A DNA stretch of 6,851 nucleotides from Oscillospiraceae bacterium (GTDB lineage: Bacteria > Bacillota > Clostridia > Oscillospirales > Oscillospiraceae), in contig JAQUZL010000097.1 in NCBI GenBank assembly GCA_028691385.1, positions 1 to 6,851 on the forward strand, in the 5' to 3' direction. A model generated the notes under the pieces. The model searched no databases. It worked only from the letters and a program-made list of their open reading frames with translations, and was not told where the DNA came from. Made by a program: the position numbers and the translations under genes. Shown piece after piece: positions 1 to 6,502 of the stretch. The stretch's first letter is position 1. The number at the start of each line of letters is the position of its first letter.

Positions 1-1
1 G

Positions 2-205
2 CTTGACCGCCAGATCGGTGCAAGAGGTCTGCGCGCGGTTTTGGAACGGATTATGCAGAGCATCATGTATGATATTCCGTCAGATCCGACCATCCAAAGC
101 GTCACCGTTACGCGCGCGTGTATCGCAGACGCGCAGCCGCCTAAAATCGTCTATGACGCCGAGAAGCCGAGAACCGCGCTGCTGCACAGCGGCGTTTCTG
201 CCTGA
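2..205 (+). CDS. clpX: ClpX, ATP-binding subunit of Clp protease (3' end only)
   Basis: This is the last 67 residues of ClpX, cut by the window edge; the frame is open from base 2 and ends in TGA. ClpX is the AAA+ unfoldase that feeds tagged or damaged proteins to the ClpP peptidase in the cytoplasm. The visible part opens with IGARGLRAVLERIM, the sensor-2 motif of the small AAA+ domain, whose arginine senses nucleotide. The segment SIMYDIPSDPTIQSVTVTRACI then matches the usual ClpX C-terminal helix and strand. The tail after that is short and variable, as in other ClpX proteins. The N-terminal zinc domain, Walker motifs and pore loops lie outside the window. A Lon gene follows, a pairing known from other Firmicutes. 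Identification is strong because of the sensor-2 motif and context; HslU is less likely given the neighbours and tail. Confidence 0.93.
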   Translation, partial: LDRQIGARGLRAVLERIMQSIMYDIPSDPTIQSVTVTRACIADAQPPKIVYDAEKPRTALLHSGVSA

Positions 206-213
206 TTTGTTAT

Positions 214-254
214 AAAAAGCCGCGGTGCATCCTCAAATGCTCTGCGGCTTTTTT
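214..254 (+). terminator. Rho-independent terminator after clpX
   Basis: The arms AAAAAGCCGC (214-223) and GCGGCTTTTT (244-253) form a 10-bp stem. The stem continues inwards with a G-U and a G-C pair, one U-U mismatch and a GCAT/ATGC pair block (227-230 with 237-240), closing on a 6-base loop. The T-run at 249-254 completes an intrinsic terminator. It starts 8 bases after the clpX stop. Because of its A-run on the 5' side it would also look like a terminator on the other strand, but no gene converges on it. It lies immediately before the lon ribosome site. Confidence 0.88.
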
Positions 255-260
255 CCTATA

Positions 261-268
261 GAGGAGGG
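261..268 (+). promoter_or_regulatory. Ribosome binding site that fixes the lon start
   Basis: GAGGAGGG stands 7 bases before the ATG at 276. This strong site decides the start: an in-frame GTG at 225 would lie inside the clpX terminator hairpin, has no ribosome site and would add 17 residues with no Lon similarity. The site begins 7 bases after the T-run of that terminator. Confidence 0.9.
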
Positions 269-275
269 AATCCTT

Positions 276-2705
276 ATGAATCAATTAGTTGTGACCGAAA
301 CACTGCCGGTGATTGCCCTGCGCGGTCTGAGCGTGTTTCCGGAAATGCTGACCCATTTCGATGTCGGCCGCGAAAAATCAGCCAAGGCGCTGGAAGTGGC
401 CATGAAGGGGCATCAGTATGTTTTTTTGGTCGCCCAAAAGAATATTATCGCAGATAATCCGGGCATGACGGATCTGTGCCCAATCGGTACGGTGGCCTAT
501 GTCAAGCAGATGCTGAAAATCCCCGGCGATATGACCCGCGTGCTGGTTGAGGGAAAATACCGCGCACATATTGTGGAAATGACGCAAACGGATCCATATC
601 TGTCTGCCTGCATTGAATCTGTGCCGGAGGGTGAAATCCCGAAAAAGCGTACCCGCGTCGATGCACTGCTGCGCCATGTGCGCGAGCAGTACGAGCAGTA
701 TCAGGAGCTTGCGCCGAAAATTTTGCCGGAGTATCTTCTGCAAATTATGGCGTCGGAGAATCCGGGCTATATCGCGGACTTCATTGCCCAGACCTCCACC
801 TTTCCTTATCAGGACAAGCAGCTGGCGCTTGAGCAGCTGCACCCGATGCGACGGCTGGAATTGGTGGACAAGCTGTTGACGCATGAGATTGAAGTCCTTA
901 AAATTGAGGGGCAGCTTCAGGAAAAAACGCAGGAGAGTATCAGTAAAAATCAGCACGATTACGTTTTGCGGGAGCAAATGCGCGCCATCCGCTCGGAGCT
1001 TGGCGAGGACGATGAGGAAAATGAGGTTGCGCAGTACCGCAGAAAAATTCATGCGCTCAAGCTGGCGCAGTCCACCGAGGAGAAGCTCATCAAGGAAACG
1101 GACCGGCTTGCCAAGCAGCCAAACGGCTCATCGGAAAGTGCGGTCATCCGCAACTATCTGGACGTCTGTCTGGAACTGCCGTGGAATCAGCGCACCAAAG
1201 AGCGCGTGGATGTGGCCGCCTGCCGCAAACAGCTGAACCGCGACCATTTCGGACTGGAAAAGGTCAAGCAGCGGGTGCTGGAAATGATTGCCGCGCGGCA
1301 GCTTTCCCCCAATATGCCCGGGCCGATTATCTGCCTGGTCGGTCCGCCGGGCGTCGGCAAAACTTCCATTGCAATCAGTATTGCAAAGTGTCTGAATCGC
1401 AAGCTTTGCCGGATTTCTCTCGGCGGCGTGCACGATGAGGCGGACATTCGCGGCCATCGCAAGACTTATATCGGCGCAATGCCGGGACGCATCATGGCAG
1501 GGCTGCAGCAGGCAGGATCAAAAAACCCGCTGATGCTGCTCGACGAAATTGACAAAATGGGCGCGGACTATCGCGGCGATCCGTCGTCCGCACTGCTCGA
1601 GGTGCTCGATGCAGAGCAAAATGGCTCGTTCCGCGATCACTTTGTGGAGCTGCCGTTTGATTTGCGGGAATGCCTGTTTATGACAACAGCCAATACGACC
1701 GACACGATTCCGCGCCCACTGCTGGATCGGATGGAGGTCATTGAGCTGGGATCGTATACCGACAATGAGAAGCTCCATATTGCCAAAGAGCACCTGCTGC
1801 CCAAGCAGATCAAAAAATATGGCCTGACGCGGGCGCGCGTGCAGATGACGGACGACGCACTCCGGGAAACCATCGCCTGCTATACCAGAGAGTCCGGCGT
1901 GCGCGCGCTGGAGCGGGAGTTGGCCACAGTATGCCGCAAGGCAGCGATGGCGTTTGTGGAGCAGCCGGAGAAAAAGCGCATGACCGTAAACAGCGGAAAC
2001 CTGGAATCGCTGCTTGGCCCATGCAAATTTCTGCCGGATTCCATCCCGGAAACCGATCAGATCGGTCTGGTGACCGGCCTTGCCTGGACCAGTGTCGGCG
2101 GTGAAACGCTGGAGGTTGAGGTAAACGTGGCGCCGGGCAGCGGAAAATTGGAGCTGACGGGTAATCTTGGCGATGTGATGAAAGAATCCTGTGTGGCGGC
2201 GATGAGCTACATTCGCGCCAACGCAGAGCTTGTGCATGTGGATCCGGAATTTTATAAAACCAAGGATCTGCACGTCCATTTCCCGGAGGGCGCCATCCCC
2301 AAGGACGGCCCTTCTGCCGGTATTGCGATCTGCACGGCGATGGTTTCGGCGCTGTCCGGCGCGCCGGTGCGGCGCGACCTTGCCATGACGGGAGAAATTT
2401 CCATTCGCGGGCGCGTTCTGGCAATCGGCGGTCTGCGCGAAAAAACCATGGCTGCGCTGCGCCATGGCGTGCATACGGTCATCATCCCCGCGGCCAACGA
2501 AAAAGACCTGCAGGAGATCGACCAGGAGGTGCGCAGCGCGCTGAACTTCATTACCGTCAAGTATGCCGATGCGGTGCTGCATACTGCGCTGAACTTTTCT
2601 GCGTGTCAGGAAAAAGCGCCCATGCAGCTGACCGAACCACTGGGAGAACTGAAAGTAAACGTGCAGCCGGAAGCCGGCAAAAAGTCCGGAACCATCCGGC
2701 AGTAA
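276..2705 (+). CDS. lon: ATP-dependent protease Lon (LonA type)
   Basis: Complete 809-residue Lon, a cytoplasmic hexamer that unfolds and degrades damaged and short-lived regulatory proteins. The N-terminal substrate-binding LAN domain covers about residues 5-200 and opens with the typical LPVIALRGLSVFP. A helical, charged linker (about 203-280) with YVLREQMRAIRSELG follows. The AAA+ module shows Walker A GPPGVGKT (356-363), ISLGGVHDEADIRGHRKTYIGAMPG (380-404), Walker B LMLLDEID (419-426), a conserved arginine in PLLDRME (R485) and sensor-2 SGVRALERE (R543). The peptidase domain has the Ser-Lys dyad: S680 in DGPSAG and K723 in GGLREK, each one residue from the E. coli positions 679 and 722. 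There is no membrane segment, so it is LonA, not LonB. Length is normal and every key residue is present. The start is the ATG at 276, chosen by GAGGAGGG. engB follows after 8 bases, so the two are probably cotranscribed. Confidence 0.98.
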   Translation: MNQLVVTETLPVIALRGLSVFPEMLTHFDVGREKSAKALEVAMKGHQYVFLVAQKNIIADNPGMTDLCPIGTVAYVKQMLKIPGDMTRVLVEGKYRAHIVEMTQTDPYLSACIESVPEGEIPKKRTRVDALLRHVREQYEQYQELAPKILPEYLLQIMASENPGYIADFIAQTSTFPYQDKQLALEQLHPMRRLELVDKLLTHEIEVLKIEGQLQEKTQESISKNQHDYVLREQMRAIRSELGEDDEENEVAQYRRKIHALKLAQSTEEKLIKETDRLAKQPNGSSESAVIRNYLDVCLELPWNQRTKERVDVAACRKQLNRDHFGLEKVKQRVLEMIAARQLSPNMPGPIICLVGPPGVGKTSIAISIAKCLNRKLCRISLGGVHDEADIRGHRKTYIGAMPGRIMAGLQQAGSKNPLMLLDEIDKMGADYRGDPSSALLEVLDAEQNGSFRDHFVELPFDLRECLFMTTANTTDTIPRPLLDRMEVIELGSYTDNEKLHIAKEHLLPKQIKKYGLTRARVQMTDDALRETIACYTRESGVRALERELATVCRKAAMAFVEQPEKKRMTVNSGNLESLLGPCKFLPDSIPETDQIGLVTGLAWTSVGGETLEVEVNVAPGSGKLELTGNLGDVMKESCVAAMSYIRANAELVHVDPEFYKTKDLHVHFPEGAIPKDGPSAGIAICTAMVSALSGAPVRRDLAMTGEISIRGRVLAIGGLREKTMAALRHGVHTVIIPAANEKDLQEIDQEVRSALNFITVKYADAVLHTALNFSACQEKAPMQLTEPLGELKVNVQPEAGKKSGTIRQ

Positions 2706-2713
2706 GGAAAACT

Positions 2714-3292
2714 ATGAACTTACAAAATACAGAATTTGTGCTCTCTGCGGCATCGCCTGCCGGGTTTTTGCGCGATGCGCTGCCGCAGATTGCATTTGCT
2801 GGCAAGTCCAACGTGGGAAAATCGTCGGTCATCAACCGGGTGCTTCTGCGGAAAAACATTGCGCGTGTGGGCGGCGAACCGGGTAAAACCATCCATGTGA
2901 ACTATTTCAAGGTGGATCAAAAGGCCTACTTTGTGGACTTGCCCGGCTACGGCTACGCCAAGGTGTCCAAAACGGAAAAAGAGCGTTGGGGGCAGCTGAT
3001 GGAAAGCTATTTTGCATCGAAGCTTCTGACACTGGGCATTATGATTGTGGATGCGCGCCATGCACCCACCAAAAATGACGTGGTAATGGCCAACTGGTTT
3101 TTGGAGAGCGGCAGCGCCTTTGTGATTGTTGCCAATAAGCTCGATAAGCTGAAAAAAAGCGAGATTGCGCCCAACATGGCGCTGATTCGTGAAACGCTTC
3201 GGCTGCCGGAGGATGTGCCGGTCATTCCGTTTTCTGCAGAAAAGGGAACCGGCCGCGATGAACTGGTGCAGAAGATTTTCTCTGTTGTTTAA
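2714..3292 (+). CDS. engB: Ribosome biogenesis GTPase EngB (YsxC/YihA)
   Basis: A 192-residue GTPase of the TRAFAC/EngB family, which acts in the cytoplasm in late assembly of the large ribosomal subunit and is essential in B. subtilis. All G motifs are visible: G1 GKSNVGKS (30-37), the switch I threonine in PGKTIHVNYF (T59), G3 DLPGYGYAKV (75-84), G4 NKLD (141-144) and G5 SAEKG (174-178). The family hallmark of aromatic and basic residues after G3, KTEKERWG, is also present. Length equals the family norm (about 195-210). The start is the ATG at 2714 with AAGGAAA (2704-2710) as a moderate ribosome site overlapping the lon stop. An open frame reaches back to 2603 inside lon, but that extension is not EngB-like. 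The lon-engB order is the one found in Bacillus. A terminator follows directly, ending the unit. Confidence 0.97.
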   Translation: MNLQNTEFVLSAASPAGFLRDALPQIAFAGKSNVGKSSVINRVLLRKNIARVGGEPGKTIHVNYFKVDQKAYFVDLPGYGYAKVSKTEKERWGQLMESYFASKLLTLGIMIVDARHAPTKNDVVMANWFLESGSAFVIVANKLDKLKKSEIAPNMALIRETLRLPEDVPVIPFSAEKGTGRDELVQKIFSVV

Positions 3293-3299
3293 TTCCCGG

Positions 3300-3335
3300 A
3301 AAGCGGCGCTCGCAGTATGCGGGAGCCGCTTTTTT
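3300..3335 (+). terminator. Rho-independent terminator after engB
   Basis: AAAGCGGC (3300-3307) pairs with GCCGCTTT (3325-3332). After a G-A mismatch (3308/3324) the stem resumes with CTCGC (3309-3313) against GCGGG (3319-3323), one pair being G-U, closing on the loop AGTAT. A run of six T (3330-3335) follows. It starts 8 bases after the engB stop and ends the clpX-side transcription block. The -35 element of the next promoter begins two bases further on. Confidence 0.92.
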
Positions 3336-3336
3336 C

Positions 3337-3365
3337 TTGCATGCAGGCGTGAAGCGTGATACAAT
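3337..3365 (+). promoter_or_regulatory. Probable SigA-type promoter with extended -10 for the M50-scpAB operon
   Basis: TTGCAT (3337-3342, three of six matches to TTGACA) is followed at a 17-base spacing by TACAAT (3360-3365, five of six matches to TATAAT). The bases TGA at 3357-3359 directly before it complete an extended -10 (TGnTACAAT). Transcription would begin near 3372, giving a leader of about 23 bases to the GTG at 3395, enough to hold its ribosome site. The position between a terminator and the first gene of a new operon supports the call. It is a motif reading only; no other strong promoter was seen in this gap. Confidence 0.68.
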
Positions 3366-3394
3366 GGATAAAATATGCGGAGAGAAGGGCCTTT

Positions 3395-4081
3395 GTGAGT
3401 TTTCTGGACTGGCTGCAGCAACTGAATTTTACTTCTCTCATTGATGAGGCAATGGTCGTTGTCGCCGCGCTGCTGGGCATCACGTTCCATGAAACATGCC
3501 ATGGGTTGGCGGCGTACTGGCTGGGCGATCCGACGGCAAAAAACGCAGGCAGACTGACCCTGAATCCCATACGCCATGTGGACGTGATGGGTCTGGTGAT
3601 GCTGGCCATTTGCCGGTTTGGATGGGCAAAGCCGGTACCGGTCGATATGCGCAATTTTCGCCATCCCAAGCGGGATATGGCGCTCACCGCGCTGGCAGGT
3701 CCTGTGGCCAATTTGCTGCTGGCGTTTGCCGCACTGGCAGCGCGCGGCCTGCTACTGGCGCTGTCGCGCGGAAATTCTGCCGCGCTGCCTTACTTGATTG
3801 CACTGCTGGAATATATCGCCATCATCAACACCGGCCTTGCCGTGTTCAATTTTATCCCCGTGTCGCCACTGGACGGCTCGAAAATTCTCTATTCCGTTCT
3901 GCCGGAAAAGGCGTATTTGACGCTGATGCGGTACGAAAAATATGGGATGTTCCTGATTATGGCGCTGCTGCTGCTTGGTGTGCTGGACACGCCGCTGGTC
4001 TATGCACGTACGGCGGTGCTGAACGCACTCAATCGCGTGGCGCTGCTGCCTGCCTACGCGCTCATGAATTTGTCTGGATAG
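3395..4081 (+). CDS. Site-2 protease family membrane metalloprotease (peptidase M50)
   Basis: A 228-residue integral membrane protein with the features of zinc-dependent intramembrane proteases. The zinc site HETCH (residues 32-36, HExxH with H32, E33, H36) lies in the first membrane segment. NPIRHVD (57-63), GWAKPVPVD (76-84) and ALAGPVANLLLA (99-110) follow. The third zinc ligand is D160 in NFIPVSPLDG (152-161). About four to five hydrophobic segments lie near residues 15-43, 62-75, 95-123, 131-156 and 183-202. The lack of PDZ or CBS domains puts it in the compact YwhC/YdjP-like branch, whose substrates are mostly unknown. Start: GTG at 3395 with GGAGAGAAGGG (3379-3389) just upstream. A GTG at 3356 would begin inside the predicted promoter and lacks a ribosome site. 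It is the first gene of the scpAB operon and ends 10 bases before scpA. A role in sporulation signalling is possible, but this is not the SpoIVFB architecture as far as visible. Confidence 0.9.
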   Translation: MSFLDWLQQLNFTSLIDEAMVVVAALLGITFHETCHGLAAYWLGDPTAKNAGRLTLNPIRHVDVMGLVMLAICRFGWAKPVPVDMRNFRHPKRDMALTALAGPVANLLLAFAALAARGLLLALSRGNSAALPYLIALLEYIAIINTGLAVFNFIPVSPLDGSKILYSVLPEKAYLTLMRYEKYGMFLIMALLLLGVLDTPLVYARTAVLNALNRVALLPAYALMNLSG

Positions 4082-4091
4082 GGGAGCCTAT

Positions 4092-4889
4092 ATGGAAGAA
4101 CCAAAGTACCACCTGACGGCGGTGGTGAAATCACGCGCAGAAAATCTTGAAGATTTTGATGGCCCGCTGGACATTATTTTGCAGCTGTTGAGCAAAAATA
4201 AGATTGAAATTCGCGATATTCAGATCAGCTTAATTGTGGAGCAATATCTGGCCTATCTGGAAGCGCGCAAGCGTATGGACTTGGACATTGCCAGCGAATT
4301 TGTCACCATGGCGTCCCATCTCATCTATATCAAATCCAAAATGCTGCTCTCTGCGGCCGACCAGCAGGAAGCGCTTTCCGAGATGGAACTGCTGATGAAA
4401 TCGTTGGAGGAGCGCAAGTGCAAGCATGCGCTGGAGCAAATTCAGATCGGAAAAACATATTTGGCCGCGCGCAACGAGATTGGCCTTGGCCTGTTTCCCA
4501 AGCAGCCGGAGCCGCTGCGCAAAGATGAGCGCTATCGCTATCAGCATGACGCGCGGGATCTTTTGAAGGCCTTTGCCATGATTGCTGCGCGCAGCGAAAA
4601 GCTGCTGCCGCCGCCGGTCAGCTCCTTTGAGGGCATTGTGGGCAAGGAACCGTTCCCGGTAACCAAAAAGGCGGCGCAGCTTCTTAAATCGCTGGTTTCT
4701 CGCGGCGTCCAGAAATTCCGGGAGATGTTTCGCGGCAACCGCAGCCGCTCGGAATTGGTGGCGACGTTTCTTGCAGTGCTGGAGTTGTGCAAGCTAAAGT
4801 CGGTTTTTGTGGAGCAGGCGGAAAGCGGAGAGCAAACGGTCACGTTCCTCAAAATGCCGGACGAAACCAAAATGGAGGAGCAGACATGA
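4092..4889 (+). CDS. scpA: Segregation and condensation protein A (kleisin)
   Basis: A 265-residue ScpA, the kleisin that bridges the two SMC heads and binds ScpB to form the condensin complex that compacts and separates the chromosome. The N-terminal domain begins with the family signature NLEDFDGPLDIILQLLSKNKIEIRDI (18-43). It continues with EQYLAYLE and EFVTMASHLIYIKSKMLL (69-86), the helices that contact the SMC neck. A charged middle part (about 90-175) is the ScpB-binding linker. The C-terminal winged helix, with FPVTKKAAQLLKSL (188-201) and ELVATFLAVLELCKL (221-235), binds the SMC cap. Length is usual (about 240-270). The ribosome site AGGGGAG (4080-4086) overlaps the stop codon of the M50 gene. 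The stop overlaps the scpB start as ATGA, so the two proteins are translationally coupled, fitting their fixed-ratio complex. smc itself is not in the window. Confidence 0.97.
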   Translation: MEEPKYHLTAVVKSRAENLEDFDGPLDIILQLLSKNKIEIRDIQISLIVEQYLAYLEARKRMDLDIASEFVTMASHLIYIKSKMLLSAADQQEALSEMELLMKSLEERKCKHALEQIQIGKTYLAARNEIGLGLFPKQPEPLRKDERYRYQHDARDLLKAFAMIAARSEKLLPPPVSSFEGIVGKEPFPVTKKAAQLLKSLVSRGVQKFREMFRGNRSRSELVATFLAVLELCKLKSVFVEQAESGEQTVTFLKMPDETKMEEQT

Positions 4890-5461
4890 ACGAGCTGGAA
4901 CGTGCGATCGAGGCAATCTTGTTTGCCGCCGGCGATCCTGTGGATACTGCGCGGATGGCCACTGTGCTGGACTGTGACCCGGATGAAATTCACAAGGCCG
5001 CGCAGGTGCTTTCCGATCAGATGGCCTTTGATCGGCGCGGCATTCGCATTGTGCGCTTGGGCGAGCAGTACCAAATGTGCTCTTCCTCAGAGATGGCAGA
5101 CGTCGTGACAAAGACGCTGGAAACGCGCAAACCACCGAAGCTGTCAAGCTCACTGCTGGAAACCCTGACGGTGGTGGCCTACTACCAGCCGGTCACCAAA
5201 ACCTACCTGGAGCAGATTCGCGGGGTTGACAGCGGCTATTCGGTGTCGTCGCTGCTCAACCGCCATCTGATTGAGGAATGCGGCAGATTGAACGTGCCGG
5301 GCAGACCCATTCTCTATCGCACAACGCCGGACTTTTTGCGGACGTTTGGCCTGCACAGTCTGGATGAACTGCCGGAAATTGAGCGGATGTCGCTGGAAAC
5401 ACCGCCGGAGCAGGTTCCCGAGCAGTTGGCAGTGGATGACCTGCCGGGGGCGGCACCATGA
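4886..5461 (+). CDS. scpB: Segregation and condensation protein B
   Basis: A 191-residue ScpB, which dimerises and wraps around the ScpA linker to regulate the SMC condensin ATPase. Two winged-helix domains are visible. The first (about 1-80) opens with ELERAIEAILFAAGDPVD. The second (about 85-160) carries LLETLTVVAYYQPVTKTYLEQIRGV (90-114), LIEECGRLNVPGRPILYRTT (128-147) and the ending FLRTFGLHSLDELP (150-163). The acidic, proline-rich tail after residue 164 is variable in the family. Start: ATG at 4886 with GGAGGAG at 4874-4880, overlapping the scpA stop by 4 bases (ATGA). The frame is open upstream to 4787 but only inside scpA. The stop overlaps the next gene in the same ATGA manner. Confidence 0.97.
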   Translation: MNELERAIEAILFAAGDPVDTARMATVLDCDPDEIHKAAQVLSDQMAFDRRGIRIVRLGEQYQMCSSSEMADVVTKTLETRKPPKLSSSLLETLTVVAYYQPVTKTYLEQIRGVDSGYSVSSLLNRHLIEECGRLNVPGRPILYRTTPDFLRTFGLHSLDELPEIERMSLETPPEQVPEQLAVDDLPGAAP

Positions 5462-6084
5462 AAGCGCTCGCCATTGTTTTGGCGGCCGTTGCGCTGCTGG
5501 CCATGCTGCCGATCGGCGCAGCGGTGTCTTATTTTGATGGCGACGCGCGCGCGTCGCTGATACTTGGTCCATTCAGAATCAGCCTGTTTCCCGGAAAGCC
5601 AAAGAAGGCGTCCAAGAAAACGCCGAAAGAAAAAGACGGTAAAAAGCAAAAATCGGATCGGGAGCAAAAATCGGTTCTTGGGTCGGAGCGCCGCTCCATA
5701 CAGGAGTTTCTACCGTTTGTACAGGTGCTGACGGATTTTTTGTCCGGCTTTCGCCGCAAGCTGCGCGTATCGCAGCTGAAACTGCTTGTGCGCTTTGGCG
5801 GCGACGATCCGGCACAAAAGGCGATTGCCTACGGCAACGCGCATGCGGTCATTGCAAACGCAATGCCGCTTTTCGCGCGGTGCGTCCGAATCAAGAACAG
5901 CGATGTGCGTCCGATCTTTGACCCTGCGCCAACCACGTTTTCCATTCGCTTTTCTGCGCTGATATGGTTTCACGTCGGACAAATTCTGCTGCTGACGCTA
6001 CGCCAGACAGCGCGCAGCTTGAAAATTTTGCTGAAAATTCGTAAAAATAGAAGGAGAATGCAACATGAGTGTTCCGCTGAGTGA
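5458..6084 (+). CDS. DUF2953 domain membrane protein, function unknown
   Basis: A 208-residue protein of unknown function that fits the DUF2953 family seen next to ytfJ in clostridia. An N-terminal hydrophobic segment (2-23) is a membrane anchor or uncleaved signal. A lysine-rich, probably disordered linker follows (47-72, with KPKKASKKTPKEKDGKKQK). The conserved part is LRVSQLKLLVRFGGDDPAQKAIAYGNAHAVIANAMPLF (102-139): a strand, then the G-x-DPA-x-x-A-x-x-YG motif and a helix. PIFD (152-155) and a second hydrophobic stretch (164-183) come next, and a basic tail ends the protein. No catalytic motif is recognisable. Start: ATG at 5458 in an ATGA overlap with scpB; the upstream GGGGGCGG is a poor ribosome site, so translation probably depends on coupling with scpB. 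The 3' end overlaps ytfJ by 20 bases. The family call is from motif memory and not from a search. Confidence 0.8.
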   Translation: MKALAIVLAAVALLAMLPIGAAVSYFDGDARASLILGPFRISLFPGKPKKASKKTPKEKDGKKQKSDREQKSVLGSERRSIQEFLPFVQVLTDFLSGFRRKLRVSQLKLLVRFGGDDPAQKAIAYGNAHAVIANAMPLFARCVRIKNSDVRPIFDPAPTTFSIRFSALIWFHVGQILLLTLRQTARSLKILLKIRKNRRRMQHECSAE

Positions 6085-6454
6085 ATTTATGGGTAGCAGC
6101 ATGTCCAAGGTGCGAGAGATGGCGGATGTGAATACCATCGTCGGCGACCCCATCAAGACAGACGACGGGGTGACCATTATTCCGGTGTCCAAGGTGAGCA
6201 TCGGCTTTGGCGGCGGCGCGTCCGATCTGCCGGGAAAGACACCTGCGAGCGCCTATGGCGGCGGCGCTGGCGCCGGCGTGACACTGACGCCGGTTGCGTT
6301 TCTGATTGTCAAAGACGGCGGCGTGCGCGTACTGCCGGTGGCAGAACCGGCGACCACCTCCGTGGACAGGCTCATTGAGCTGATTCCCGATTTGATGGAA
6401 AAAATATCCGCATTTTTGCAGGCGCATCAGAAACCGGAAACTGCCGAAAATTAA
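6065..6454 (+). CDS. ytfJ: GerW family sporulation protein YtfJ
   Basis: A 129-residue protein of the GerW/YtfJ family, known in Bacillus as a forespore-expressed protein needed for normal spore germination; its biochemical activity is not established. The family signature is nearly complete: an N-terminal helix (MSKVREMA), DVNTIVGDPIKTDDGVTIIPVSKVSIGFGGG (21-51), the glycine-rich YGGGAGAGVTLTPVAFLIV (64-82), VRVLPV (87-92) and the C-terminal amphipathic helix VDRLIELIPDLMEKI (100-114). It has no signal peptide or membrane segment. Start: ATG at 6065 with AGAAGGAGA (6049-6057) about 8 bases upstream; this strong site lies inside the end of the DUF2953 gene. Its presence is the best evidence here for a spore-forming host, although some non-sporulating clostridia keep the gene. 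Confidence 0.93.
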   Translation: MSVPLSEFMGSSMSKVREMADVNTIVGDPIKTDDGVTIIPVSKVSIGFGGGASDLPGKTPASAYGGGAGAGVTLTPVAFLIVKDGGVRVLPVAEPATTSVDRLIELIPDLMEKISAFLQAHQKPETAEN

Positions 6455-6465
6455 CGGCAATAATT

Positions 6466-6496
6466 TTACCGCCCATGGCAACACTAAAGGCGGTGA
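6466..6496 (+). promoter_or_regulatory. Hairpin that could cover the dacB ribosome site
   Basis: TTACCGCC (6466-6473) can pair with GGCGGTGA (6489-6496), giving 8 bp with one U-G wobble and a 15-base loop. The right arm is the core of the dacB ribosome site: AAAGGCGGTGAT (6486-6497) matches 11 of 12 bases of the full complement of the 16S rRNA tail, with GGCGG 9 bases before the ATG. When folded, the site would be hidden. The ytfJ stop lies 12 bases before the left arm, so a ribosome finishing ytfJ could sit against or open the hairpin. This is a structural inference from base pairing; no energy was computed. Confidence 0.5.
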
Positions 6497-6502
6497 TGAA
6501 AA

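Noticed and set aside
66..73. A TATGAT -10-like element inside clpX as promoter for lon
   Set aside because: The nearest -35-like TTGGAA (41-46) is 21 bases away, too far for a SigA promoter, and there is no TGn extension.
3..215. A 70-codon + strand frame at the window start
   Set aside because: It is out of frame with the ClpX C-terminus, whose sensor-2 motif is clear in the frame beginning at base 2.
225..275. A 17-residue N-terminal extension of Lon starting at GTG 225
   Set aside because: It starts inside the clpX terminator hairpin, lacks a ribosome site and is unlike Lon N-termini; ATG 276 has GAGGAGGG at ideal distance.
1518..2582. A 354-codon open frame on the - strand inside lon
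   Set aside because: It lies wholly antisense to the highly conserved AAA+ and peptidase part of lon, is rich in His, Arg and Gln as is typical for antisense frames of GC-rich genes, and shows no recognisable domain.
2720..3664. A 314-codon open frame on the - strand across engB, its terminator and the M50 gene start
   Set aside because: It runs antisense to two convincing genes and through a terminator and promoter on the other strand; the composition is that of a shadow frame and no family is recognisable.
3496..4116. A 206-codon + strand frame overlapping the M50 gene and the start of scpA
   Set aside because: It is a frame-shifted reading of the M50 gene, whose own frame carries HExxH and the NFIPVSPLDG motif; the shifted frame has no membrane or family pattern.
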